Shown here: in pieces, positions 1 to 6,157 of the stretch
Layout: every line of letters starts with the position of its first letter
How positions within the stretch are numbered: position 1 is the first letter of the stretch
Assembly (NCBI GenBank): GCA_900556545.1
Contig: USPE01000058.1
Location: 1 to 9,849, forward strand
DNA length: 9,849 nucleotides
Source: an uncultured Peptococcaceae bacterium
GTDB taxonomy: Bacteria; Bacillota; Peptococcia; Peptococcales; Peptococcaceae
Direction: 5' to 3'
Program-made: the position numbers and the translations under genes
Notes under the pieces: model-generated
Told to the model about the DNA's origin: nothing
The model's input: only the letters and a program-made list of their open reading frames with translations
Database searches by the model: none

Positions 1-24
1 GGGAAACGGAGAATAGCAAGCACA

Positions 25-44
25 GCAAGTGTAGCTACACTTGC
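25..44. repeat. perfect 20-bp palindrome
   Basis: The sequence GCAAGTGTAGCTACACTTGC equals its own reverse complement over all 20 bases. It sits between the two copies of the 13-bp direct repeat AGAATAGCAAGCA (10-22, 79-91). It has no loop, so it suits binding by a dimeric protein, or cruciform formation, better than an RNA hairpin. It could be a relaxosome or repressor site; its role is not known. Confidence 0.8.
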
Positions 45-115
45 GAAATCCGGCGTGGGGCGACCGGGATTTCCTTGCAGAATAGCAAGCAAATCCGGTG
101 AGTACCCACACCGGA

Positions 116-134
116 GCTTGCCATTCTGGCAAGC
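116..134. repeat. 8-bp-stem hairpin within the oriT-like region
   Basis: GCTTGCCA (116-123), a 3-base loop TTC, and TGGCAAGC (127-134) form a perfect 8-bp stem. It directly follows the 7-bp stem TCCGGTG/CACCGGA at 94-115, so two hairpins are stacked back to back. Relaxases of mobile elements usually recognise such a short stem-loop and nick a few bases to one side, which makes this the best candidate for relaxase recognition here. No T-run follows on either strand, which argues against a terminator. Confidence 0.6.
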
Positions 135-160
135 AATACACGGCGGTACCCACTCGTGCG

Positions 161-198
161 TTTTGCAAAATTTCAGCCTTGCTGACCTTTTGCAAAAT
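161..198. repeat. duplicated TTTTGCAAAAT flanking a small hairpin
   Basis: TTTTGCAAAAT occurs at 161-171 and again at 188-198. Each copy contains the palindrome TTTTGCAAAA, and the starts are 27 bp apart. Between them lies a 5-bp stem with a 3-base loop (TCAGC CTT GCTGA, 173-185). Regularly spaced palindromic sites fit a relaxosome accessory protein such as the MobC-like protein encoded alongside, but the binding is inferred. Confidence 0.6.
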
Positions 199-267
199 CT
201 TGTTGGGAAACATCCCAAACCCTTTAACGATTTTTTCAAAATCGGCTACGCTCCTGCGGAGCTGACA

Positions 268-624
268 TCATTTCAGATGGGAAAGAGAAAGCAGAATTTT
301 TTTAATGCCTTCGTAAATTTCTTCCTGATTCTTTTTGATTTCTTCAATGTCCGCTTCGTAGATGTTACCCGTTGTGTTAAGTTGTTTGGCAATCTGGTTT
401 TCGCTGTTGGATATTCGTTTCATTTTGGAAGTCAACTGACGGAGTTCGGGCATATCCAAATTTACAACATACCCGTCGATTGCCATTTTGCGGAGATAAG
501 CACTCATGTTGTCCGTTCCCATCTGTGCCATTTTCTGTTTTATCAGGTCAAGCTCTTTTTCGTCTACAAAAAACTTGACCTGTATCGGGCGCTGACGGAT
601 TGGTGGTTTTCGTTTTTCTGCCAT
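268..624 (-). CDS. mobC: MobC-like mobilization (relaxosome accessory) protein
   Basis: This is a 118-residue protein rich in Lys, Glu and Gln. Its N-terminus has a short basic leader (MAEKRKPPIRQRP) followed by IQVKFFVDEKELDLIKQK, which looks like the strand-plus-helix of a ribbon-helix-helix DNA-binding fold. NMSAYLRKMAIDGY (about residues 38-51) is typical of MobC-family relaxosome proteins, and the rest is a long helical, probably coiled-coil C-terminus. Such proteins bind oriT and help the relaxase nick. I chose the ATG at 624 because GAGGT lies 8 bases upstream; the frame is open to 678, but that extension overlaps the end of the preceding gene. The DUF262/DUF1524 gene ends 38 bp upstream, and the repeat-rich region at 1-220 lies directly downstream. 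The family call rests on pattern recognition, not a search. Confidence 0.7.
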   Translation of the reverse strand: MAEKRKPPIRQRPIQVKFFVDEKELDLIKQKMAQMGTDNMSAYLRKMAIDGYVVNLDMPELRQLTSKMKRISNSENQIAKQLNTTGNIYEADIEEIKKNQEEIYEGIKKILLSLSHLK

Positions 625-662
625 TGTGAATACCTCTAAAGCACTTCTTTTTTGCTGGTAGG

Positions 663-2417
663 TTATCGCAGCTCCCATATCATTTCGCTTAACCGATAGA
701 ACATTTCTTGTCGTTCTTCAATGGCTTGTTTGTTCCAATCAGACCAAGAGGACAGCAGTGAGTTCGTTCTGTTGATAGCAGTATCCTGTCCTAAATTCAC
801 CAGTTCCGAGATAGAAGAAGTGATGTAGAATTTAGACTGTTTATAGTAAGTTGCCTTGTTTGCGTAAACATCATTCTGGATTGATCTGTTGATGGTGTTT
901 TCAAGCAAGGTAAGATTTCCAAGCCTGTTAATATATACAGAAAATTCTTCTTCATTCATGCCGTACAATCCTTTATCTGTACAAGTCTGCGGCATAATGT
1001 GTTCAATCTCAACTGCTGTTTCCGTATAGGTGGTTAAGTCCTCCACCGTGGTTTTTCCTAATTTCAATGCATCTACATACGCAGTGATTTTACCAAGAAT
1101 AAACTTGATTCGATATTGCTGCATACTGTTCAACCCCAAGCGAAGGAAGTTGGATTTATTATCGAGTTTCCAGTCATTCACCGTGGGAATAATAGTGTTC
1201 TTTACAAAACAATCCAAGTCCTCTACCGTAATAATATTGCGAATATCTCTGCACCACAATGCAAAAGTTCGCTCTGTGATGTTGGTCGCTATTTTATCAA
1301 TTACCGTGTAATAAACTACAGATTCAAGAATGCTTTTGAATTTGGCAAATGCTTCCGAGTTCATGTTGGAAGCCACAAGAAGAAGCATCAAGTGCAGCTT
1401 ATAGGATTTACCTGCCAACAAAGGAATGTTCTTCAAATGTACATTTCCTTCTGATGCATCATCGGGCATCCGGCACTTAACATATAACTCAACATTCTGT
1501 GCCATTTTTTGAACAAACTGAAATGGAGCTTCTTCATAATGGCACTGTGCGTTGTTATTACTGAGCCAGGTATAGATCTGATCTTCACGGAGAATCCCAT
1601 CTTTTTCGCTGGAGGTATCATAATTGGCCATGATAAAATAGCGAAGAAAACGGAGCGGCTTCTCATCAATTTTTTCCAGCGAACGAGTAATAGATTTCCA
1701 GTTCATATTTAGTTCTTTGAATTTGCTTCTGTCAACCTGACGGAAAACCATATTCTTAAGCAAATCCATCGGGTCAAGCCCTTTGCCTCGCTGGTTGATT
1801 GTTTCAAAAATTTTCAGTGCATCGGAAATGTCATAAGTTTCAATACGAATAAAGCTTGTTTTGTTTAGCAGAAACACAACAAATTTTTTCAAATCAGCGA
1901 TTTGGGGGAATTGCTCCTGCAAAAAGTCCTGGATCGTCTTGAATGCGTCGAACAGTCTTTCTCCCGATTGCGTGATATAGTTCGGCCGTTCCTGTCCTTT
2001 TTCAATCAGCTCCAAACAATTTCCTGCATCTTCATATTGAAGCTGGAGATGATACAAGTTAATCACATCACCCTCACTATTCATAGTTGGGCTATAAATT
2101 AAATTTTCAATAACACTGGTTTGTTCACCATGATCTATGTAGATTTTTTTGATCGCACACAACAGAATAAAAAATGTGGTAAGGCGCTGCTGTCCGTCAA
2201 TCAACTCAAACTGGCTGCCAGAGTCATAAGTTACAATAGTGCCAAGGAAATAAGCCTTTTGACTATCGGTATTGTAGGCATCCAGTAAGTCTGCCAACAG
2301 CTGCTCTACCTGTTCGTCTTTCCAAACATACTCTCGTTGATAGTCGGGAACAATGTAGTGATTCTTAAATGCGGAGTTGATCGAGTGATCGTTATATTTA
2401 ATATGCGTATCGGCCAT
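663..2417 (-). CDS. DUF262 and DUF1524 domain protein (GmrSD-like, possible defence nuclease)
   Basis: A 584-residue protein in which two known domains can be read. The N-terminal DUF262 (GmrS-like) part shows DYQREYVW (25-32), DGQQRLTT (74-81) and FETINQRGKGL...DLLKN (204-222), the usual nucleotide-hydrolysis motifs. The C-terminal DUF1524 (GmrD-like, HNH-type nuclease) part shows EHIMPQ (472-477), containing the HxxP motif, then GNLTLL (500-505) and a downstream Lys/Ser motif. GmrSD proteins are type IV restriction enzymes that cut modified phage DNA, and other DUF262/DUF1524 proteins act in phage defence, so a defence role is likely but inferred. I chose the ATG at 2417 because AAAGG lies about 9 bases upstream; an in-frame ATG at 2426 has the same AAAGG directly abutting it. 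The frame stays open to 2603, but that stretch contains a promoter and a terminator. All key motifs are intact. Confidence 0.85.
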   Translation of the reverse strand: MADTHIKYNDHSINSAFKNHYIVPDYQREYVWKDEQVEQLLADLLDAYNTDSQKAYFLGTIVTYDSGSQFELIDGQQRLTTFFILLCAIKKIYIDHGEQTSVIENLIYSPTMNSEGDVINLYHLQLQYEDAGNCLELIEKGQERPNYITQSGERLFDAFKTIQDFLQEQFPQIADLKKFVVFLLNKTSFIRIETYDISDALKIFETINQRGKGLDPMDLLKNMVFRQVDRSKFKELNMNWKSITRSLEKIDEKPLRFLRYFIMANYDTSSEKDGILREDQIYTWLSNNNAQCHYEEAPFQFVQKMAQNVELYVKCRMPDDASEGNVHLKNIPLLAGKSYKLHLMLLLVASNMNSEAFAKFKSILESVVYYTVIDKIATNITERTFALWCRDIRNIITVEDLDCFVKNTIIPTVNDWKLDNKSNFLRLGLNSMQQYRIKFILGKITAYVDALKLGKTTVEDLTTYTETAVEIEHIMPQTCTDKGLYGMNEEEFSVYINRLGNLTLLENTINRSIQNDVYANKATYYKQSKFYITSSISELVNLGQDTAINRTNSLLSSWSDWNKQAIEERQEMFYRLSEMIWELR

Positions 2418-2443
2418 CGGTTTCATCCTTTCCGGTAAGTCGG

Positions 2444-2488
2444 TGTGTGTACACACATCATTATACAAGAAGGCACCATATTTTTCAA
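2444..2488 (-). promoter_or_regulatory. sigma-70 promoter with palindromic operator for the DUF262/DUF1524 gene
   Basis: On the minus strand, TTGAAA (2488-2483) and TATAAT (2465-2460) are separated by exactly 17 bp, close to the vegetative consensus. The start of transcription would fall near 2453, inside the perfect 14-bp palindrome TGTGTGTACACACA (2444-2457). A protein bound there would block initiation, so it is a good operator candidate. The leader to the chosen ATG at 2417 is about 35 nt and carries the ribosome-binding site. Confidence 0.75.
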
Positions 2489-2542
2489 GATTAGTTTCCC
2501 AATTCACCAAAGTAAAGCATAACTTTTCATGAACACATTTTT

Positions 2543-2585
2543 GCCAAAACAAGCGCTGCCCCACTGAATGGCAGGGCAGCTCTTG
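2543..2585 (-). terminator. intrinsic terminator after the DUF6061-like gene
   Basis: On the minus strand CAAG-A-GCTGCCC (2585-2575 region) pairs with GGGCAGC-G-CTTG (ending at 2550): an 11-bp stem with one A/G mismatch, followed by TTTTGG. It begins 15 bp beyond the stop codon of the small gene at 2600 and lies upstream of the DUF262/DUF1524 promoter, so it separates the two transcription units. The U-tract is short, so termination may be partial. Confidence 0.6.
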
Positions 2586-2599
2586 TTCGTCACCAAAAA

Positions 2600-2845
2600 T
2601 CAATCAAGGTTTTGGTATTCCGTAACTGTCTTGAGGTAGACAGCAGGATCGCCGTTAAGGATTAAATCAGCATATGCAGCAGGGTCATTATAGATCAGAT
2701 AGTCGAGTTCCGACTGTTGATACATATTGTTTACCACCTCATTTTCCACAGCAATAGTGTCGATAGAAACCATGCTGCCGTCTGAAAAGCAAAGCTCTAC
2801 ACAAGCAGTATCAAGGTTAAATTCACAAGATAACAGGTGTTTCAT
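2600..2845 (-). CDS. small DUF6061-like mobile-element protein
   Basis: An 81-residue acidic protein beginning MKHLLSCEFNLDTACVEL. It resembles the DUF6061 family, small proteins of unknown function common in clostridial integrative conjugative elements. Recognisable parts are SDGSMVSID (about 21-29), a central SELDYLIYNDPAAYADL segment and the C-terminal LKTVTEYQNLD. No membrane segment, signal peptide or catalytic motif is visible. I chose the ATG at 2845 because GGAGG lies 8 bases upstream; the 12-residue extension to 2881 has no such site. GGAGGTATTTACCATG here closely resembles AGAGGTATTCACAATG before mobC, which supports both genes belonging to one element. No good promoter is evident upstream, where there is a hairpin at 2882-2922, so its expression is unclear. 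The family call is from memory of the pattern. Confidence 0.7.
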   Translation of the reverse strand: MKHLLSCEFNLDTACVELCFSDGSMVSIDTIAVENEVVNNMYQQSELDYLIYNDPAAYADLILNGDPAVYLKTVTEYQNLD

Positions 2846-2881
2846 GGTAAATACCTCCGTAATTCTAATATTTTGTTGCAA

Positions 2882-2922
2882 AAAAGAACGATGCCGGTCA
2901 TGCGACTCGACATCGTTCTTTT
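2882..2922. terminator. 12-bp perfect hairpin, probable bidirectional terminator
   Basis: AAAAGAACGATG (2882-2893) and CATCGTTCTTTT (2911-2922) are perfect inverted repeats around a 17-base loop. The stem ends in an A/T run on both sides, so each strand gives a hairpin followed by U residues; the minus-strand run is longer (TTTTTT). On the minus strand it lies between queA and the small gene at 2600-2845 and could stop transcripts running out of queA. Confidence 0.6.
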
Positions 2923-3090
2923 CGTTGTTGTTTCCAACCCTGTCAGACAGATGCCGTAAAATAGTAATTTTTTAGAATTACTGTCTTACGAGCACCCGTC
3001 TAACAGCCAAATTTTTTTATTGGCTTGTTCTGATAGCGTTTCAATTTTTAATTCTTACTCTTTCATTTATAACGAAAACTACGTCAAATA
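2923..3090. other. gene-free junction between mobile segment and queA, with inverted repeats
   Basis: No gene is supported here. CGTAAAATAGTAATT (2955-2969) pairs with AATTACTGTCTTACG (2976-2990) over 15 positions with one mismatch and one G-T pair, around a 6-base loop. A second hairpin, AGCCAA/TTGGCT (3005-3010, 3020-3025), has a T-rich loop. Neither has a good U-tract on the minus strand. A 10-bp inverted copy, TTAGAATTAC at 2972-2981 against GTAATTCTAA at 2859-2868, also spans the region. It is the likely place for the element boundary, but no attachment core can be proven without the other end. Confidence 0.45.
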
Positions 3091-4137
3091 TCACTGCTTG
3101 CTTTCTTCGGTATCCAGAATCAACATGGCATCCCCAAAGGAAAAGAACCGATATTGTTCCTTTACCGCTTCCTCGTAAGCATGTAAGATATGTTCTCTGC
3201 CGGCCAAAGCACTGACCAGCATGACCAATGTAGATTTGGGCAGATGGAAATTGGTAATCAATCCGCTCAACACCTGAAATTGATAGCCCGGATAAATAAA
3301 AATGTCGGTTTCCCCTTCTCCGGCCACCACACGGCCATCTTTCGCCGCGCTTTCCAGCGTTCTTGTAGAGGTGGTGCCCACTGCAATCACACGGCGTCCT
3401 TCGTCCAGCGCCTGATTGATGCTGGCTGCCGCCGCTTCTGTAATCCGATAATATTCGCTGTGCATCTTATGTTCCAGAATATCGTCCGCTTTTACCGGAC
3501 GGAAGGTTCCCAGTCCCACATGCAGCAGCACTTCTACAACCTCTACCCCTTTTTCTTTCACCCGTTCCAGCAGCTCGTTGGTAAAGTGCAGTCCGGCGGT
3601 AGGCGCAGCAGCTGATCCCCGCTCCTTGGCATACACAGTCTGATACCGTTCCTGATCCTCCAGCTTTTCTTTGATATAGGGCGGCAGCGGCATAGTGCCC
3701 AATTGATCCAGAATTTCCTGGAAAATACCTTCATAAGTGAACTGCATCATGCGGCCGCTGTCGGTTTCTTCCAAAACAGTACCAATCATGCGGCCATCGC
3801 CGAATTCTACCTGCGCACCTTTTTTCACCCGTTTGCCGGGGCGCACCAAAACTTCCCAGCAATCGGCGCGATTTTCCACAGGCTTTAACAGCAATACCTC
3901 AACATGGGCAGTGCCGCCTTTTTTTACACCAAACAGCCGCGCCGGAATAACGCGGGTATTGTTTACCACCAACACATCACCGGGCCGAAGATATTCTAAC
4001 ACATCATCAAAACGGCGATGCACAATAGAACCGGTATGCTTATCCAGCACCAGCAGTCTGGAATGATCCCGCTGTGCCAACGGATGCTGGGCAATCAGTT
4101 CCTCCGGCAAATAAAAATCAAAATCTTCTGTACGCAT
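3091..4137 (-). CDS. queA: tRNA preQ1(34) S-adenosylmethionine ribosyltransferase-isomerase QueA
   Basis: QueA transfers and isomerises the ribosyl group of S-adenosylmethionine onto 7-aminomethyl-7-deazaguanine at the tRNA wobble position, giving epoxyqueuosine. It acts in the cytoplasm. The 348-residue length is normal. Family motifs are present: DFDFYLPEELIAQHPL (5-20), VVNNTRVIPARLFG (57-70), GSAAAPTAGLHFT (174-186), HVGLGTFRPV (206-215), GTTSTRTLES (254-263), TNFHLPKSTLVML (295-307) and RFFSFGDAM (330-338). I chose the ATG at 4137 because homologues begin just before DFDFYLPEE; GGAG lies about 12 bases upstream, which is rather far. An in-frame ATG at 4164 would add nine residues. A promoter candidate lies at 4194-4222. 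The usual next gene, tgt, is missing and mobile-element DNA follows. Confidence 0.95.
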   Translation of the reverse strand: MRTEDFDFYLPEELIAQHPLAQRDHSRLLVLDKHTGSIVHRRFDDVLEYLRPGDVLVVNNTRVIPARLFGVKKGGTAHVEVLLLKPVENRADCWEVLVRPGKRVKKGAQVEFGDGRMIGTVLEETDSGRMMQFTYEGIFQEILDQLGTMPLPPYIKEKLEDQERYQTVYAKERGSAAAPTAGLHFTNELLERVKEKGVEVVEVLLHVGLGTFRPVKADDILEHKMHSEYYRITEAAAASINQALDEGRRVIAVGTTSTRTLESAAKDGRVVAGEGETDIFIYPGYQFQVLSGLITNFHLPKSTLVMLVSALAGREHILHAYEEAVKEQYRFFSFGDAMLILDTEESKQ

Positions 4138-4193
4138 ATACGTTGTTATCTCCAATCTGTACATTCTTCTGTTTCTTTATCATTTGGTTTTCC

Positions 4194-4222
4194 AGTATAC
4201 CACACCGGGGTAATCTTTTCCA
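4194..4222 (-). promoter_or_regulatory. promoter candidate for queA
   Basis: On the minus strand TGGAAA (4222-4217) and TATACT (4199-4194) are 17 bp apart, and the -10 is preceded by TGG, an extended -10 element. Transcription would start near 4187, about 50 nt before the chosen queA start. It lies in the 136-bp gap after the DUF2905 gene, so queA could be transcribed independently of ruvCAB as well as by read-through. Confidence 0.5.
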
Positions 4223-4273
4223 CTTTTTACACAGCAGTAGATTACTTTACCGTTGTACTTTTACCATAACCGG

Positions 4274-4492
4274 TCAGCGATGAAACAAATTCAGCAAAAT
4301 GCTGACCACAACGCTGATAATCACACAGCTTACAATGGGGAAATAAAAGCTTCCATGCTCGCCTTTCACAAAAATATCTCCCGGCAAATGCCCCAAACTG
4401 ATAAATTTGCTCAGTGCCATAATCACCAATCCCAGCAAAACAGCGCCCAGACCCAGTATTACCAACATCTTTCCCAAATCGGCTCCATTCAT
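4274..4492 (-). CDS. DUF2905 family small membrane protein
   Basis: This 72-residue protein has two predicted membrane helices, at about residues 8-29 and 49-70. A short loop between them carries the family signature LGHLPGDI (33-40), followed by the charged stretch FVKGEHG. The length and layout match DUF2905, a family of unknown function often found beside ruvB and queA in Firmicutes. Its ATG overlaps the ruvB stop as ATGA (stop read in the repaired ruvB frame, 4491-4489), so translation is probably coupled to ruvB and it belongs to the ruvCAB operon. Its C-terminus ends NLFHR. Beyond membrane location, no function can be proposed from the sequence. Confidence 0.85.
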   Translation of the reverse strand: MNGADLGKMLVILGLGAVLLGLVIMALSKFISLGHLPGDIFVKGEHGSFYFPIVSCVIISVVVSILLNLFHR

Positions 4493-5539
4493 GCCTCATC
4501 CCCCCATAACGTGTCCATCACCGGCGAAACAGAGGATTGCACCGGAATCCCCAAATGGCTGTAAGCCAGAGCTGTGCAGACTCTGCCCCTTGGTGTACGG
4601 CTCAAGAATCCTTTTTGCAGCAAATAAGGCTCGCAGACATCTTCAATGGTGCCGCTGTCTTCATTGATGGGGGCAGCCAGGGGTTCCCGACCCCCCCGGG
4701 CCGCCGTTAAAATTGCGAATAATGGCTGTCAGCACACGGTGGTCAATTTTATCCAGACCTTCTGCATCAATTTCCAATTGATTTAACGCCATATCGGCAA
4801 TTTCTTTGGTAATCAGCCCATCCCCTTTTACCTGGGCAAAATCACGCACCCGGCGCAGCAAGCGATTGGCCACACGAGGCGTTCCTCTGGAGCGGCGGGC
4901 AATTTCCAATGCACCGGCCTCCTCAATGGGCATGGCCAGAATATCGGCACTGCGGGTCACAATCTGCTGCAGTTCTTCTACTGTGTAAAATTCCAGCCGT
5001 TCAATCACACCAAACCGATCCCGCAGCGGCCCGGTGAGCATACCCGCTTTTGTAGTTGCACCAATCAGTGTAAAGGGCGGCAGATCAATGCGCAGCGAGC
5101 GGGCGCTGGGGCCCTTGCCAATCATAATATCCAGCGCAAAATCTTCAATGGCCGGATACAGCACTTCTTCCACGGTCCGGTTAATGCGGTGAATCTCATC
5201 AATAAACAATACATCATGGGGCTCCAGATTGGTTAAAATGGCAGCCAAATCACCGGCTCGCTCAATGGCCGGCCCTGATGTAATTTTAATTTGTACATTC
5301 ATTTCATTGGCAATAATATTGGCCAATGTGGTTTTCCCCAATCCCGGCGGCCCGTACAGCAATACATGGTCTAACGCCTCGCCTCTGGCCTTGGCTGCTT
5401 CCACATAAATGGACAGATTTTCTTTTACCTTGGTCTGTCCAATATAATCGGATAATACCTTGGGGCGCACTTTATTGCCTTCCGAAAAATCGTCCGGCAT
5501 GGCATGAGGCGTAATCAGCCGTTCATCTTCAAAATCCAT
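4489..5539 (-). CDS. ruvB: Holliday junction branch-migration ATPase RuvB, frameshifted near its 3' end as written
   Basis: RuvB is the AAA+ motor that, as hexamers with RuvA, drives branch migration of Holliday junctions. Visible motifs are Walker A GPPGLGKT (63-70), Walker B FIDEIH (112-117), sensor 1 GATT (160-163), the arginine finger in GPLRDRFG (R173) and sensor 2 GTPRVANRLLRR. The unbroken frame from 5539 runs only to a stop at 4661 (292 residues) and ends abnormally after FNGGP. The missing winged-helix end (LAAPINEDSGTIEDV ... TPRGRVCTALAYSHLG ... MDTLWGDEA) is complete in the next frame and stops at 4491-4489. One extra base lies near 4681-4697, around a run of seven Cs on the plus strand. 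Corrected, the protein has about 349 residues, normal for RuvB. AGGAGG overlaps the ruvA stop just before the ATG. Sequence error is more likely than a true pseudogene. Confidence 0.93.
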
Positions 5540-5548
5540 AGCAGCCTC

Positions 5549-6157
5549 CTAGATTCGCGCCAGCAACTGCAGCGCTTTTTTTATAATGGTCTGTTCGTCC
5601 TGTCCCTGCATCTTTTTCAGTTCAGGATAAATTTTGCGCACTTCGCTCTCATGGTAGCCCAAACTCAGCAGCACATCTGTAATATCATCTTTCATAAGCG
5701 GCGCAGCAGCCGGCTCCGGCAATTCCAAACCGGCGGCAGTAAATTCCTCCAATGCGGAAACCGGCAGCTTATCTTTCAATTCCAGCACCAAACGCTGGGC
5801 CGTTTTTTTACCGATACCCGGTACTTTTGTCAAAAATTCCACGTTTTCACCGGCAATGGCCTGATACAATCCGCCCAGGGTGCTTTGTCCAATAATGGCC
5901 AGCGCCCCTTTTGGGCCAATGCCGGACACATTCAGCAAGGTCATGAAAAATTCCCGCTCTGCCCAGCTGTCAAAACCAAACAGCTGCACCGCATCTTCCC
6001 GCTGATGATAATAAATATAAAATTCACACTGCTGCTGCTGATTATATTGCAGCAGTCGGTTGGCCGGCAGCTGCACCTCATAGCCAATGGCGCCGCAAAG
6101 CAGCATCACACTGCCGGCAGTTTTATGCAGCACCGTCCCTTTTAAGTAACTAATCAT
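5549..6157 (-). CDS. ruvA: Holliday junction DNA-binding protein RuvA
   Basis: RuvA tetramers bind four-way DNA junctions and load RuvB hexamers. At 202 residues it has normal length. The N-terminal OB-fold domain covers about residues 1-64 (MISYLKGTVLHK...). The central domain has two helix-hairpin-helix motifs, VSGIGPKGAL (77-86) and VPGIGKKTAQ (112-121). A flexible Glu/Pro/Ala linker (about 135-156) leads to the C-terminal RuvB-binding domain (157-202). Its ATG overlaps the ruvC stop as ATGA (6157-6154), and ruvB starts 9 bp after its stop, so the three ruv genes are translationally coupled. No residue is obviously missing. Confidence 0.96.
   Translation of the reverse strand: MISYLKGTVLHKTAGSVMLLCGAIGYEVQLPANRLLQYNQQQQCEFYIYYHQREDAVQLFGFDSWAEREFFMTLLNVSGIGPKGALAIIGQSTLGGLYQAIAGENVEFLTKVPGIGKKTAQRLVLELKDKLPVSALEEFTAAGLELPEPAAAPLMKDDITDVLLSLGYHESEVRKIYPELKKMQGQDEQTIIKKALQLLARI

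Larger units (their letters stand above)
1..220. other. putative transfer origin (oriT) / relaxosome-binding region
   Basis: No convincing gene is present in these bases, but they hold an unusual density of repeats next to a mobC-like gene. I see a perfect 20-bp palindrome (25-44), a 13-bp direct repeat AGAATAGCAAGCA (10-22 and 79-91), hairpins TCCGGTG/CACCGGA (94-115), GCTTGCCA/TGGCAAGC (116-134), TCAGC/GCTGA (173-185) and TTGGGA/TCCCAA (203-218), an 8-bp direct repeat GTACCCAC (103-110 and 146-153) and a duplicated TTTTGCAAAAT. Transfer origins characteristically combine such inverted repeats with accessory-protein sites and lie beside mobilization genes. The oriT role is inferred from layout and context; no nick site is proven. 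The region lies 3' of mobC on the minus strand, so the relaxase gene is probably just beyond the window. Confidence 0.5.

Noticed and set aside
1..220. The repeat cluster as a CRISPR array
   Set aside because: Repeats are short, of different kinds and irregularly spaced, with no uniform spacer length.
55..639. A 194-codon plus-strand open frame across the oriT-like region and mobC
   Set aside because: It is the antisense of mobC over much of its length, runs through several hairpins, has a Phe- and His-rich composition typical of antisense frames, and no ribosome-binding site.
3005..3025. AGCCAA/TTGGCT hairpin as the queA terminator
   Set aside because: The T-run lies in the loop rather than after the stem on the queA strand; only a structural note is justified.
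4210..4245. 7-bp inverted repeat GTAATCT/AGATTAC between the DUF2905 gene and queA as a terminator
   Set aside because: The loop is 22 bases and no U-tract follows on the minus strand, so termination is unlikely.
4253..4667. Plus-strand open frames opposite ruvB and the DUF2905 gene
   Set aside because: They are antisense to well-recognised proteins and show no domain or start signals.
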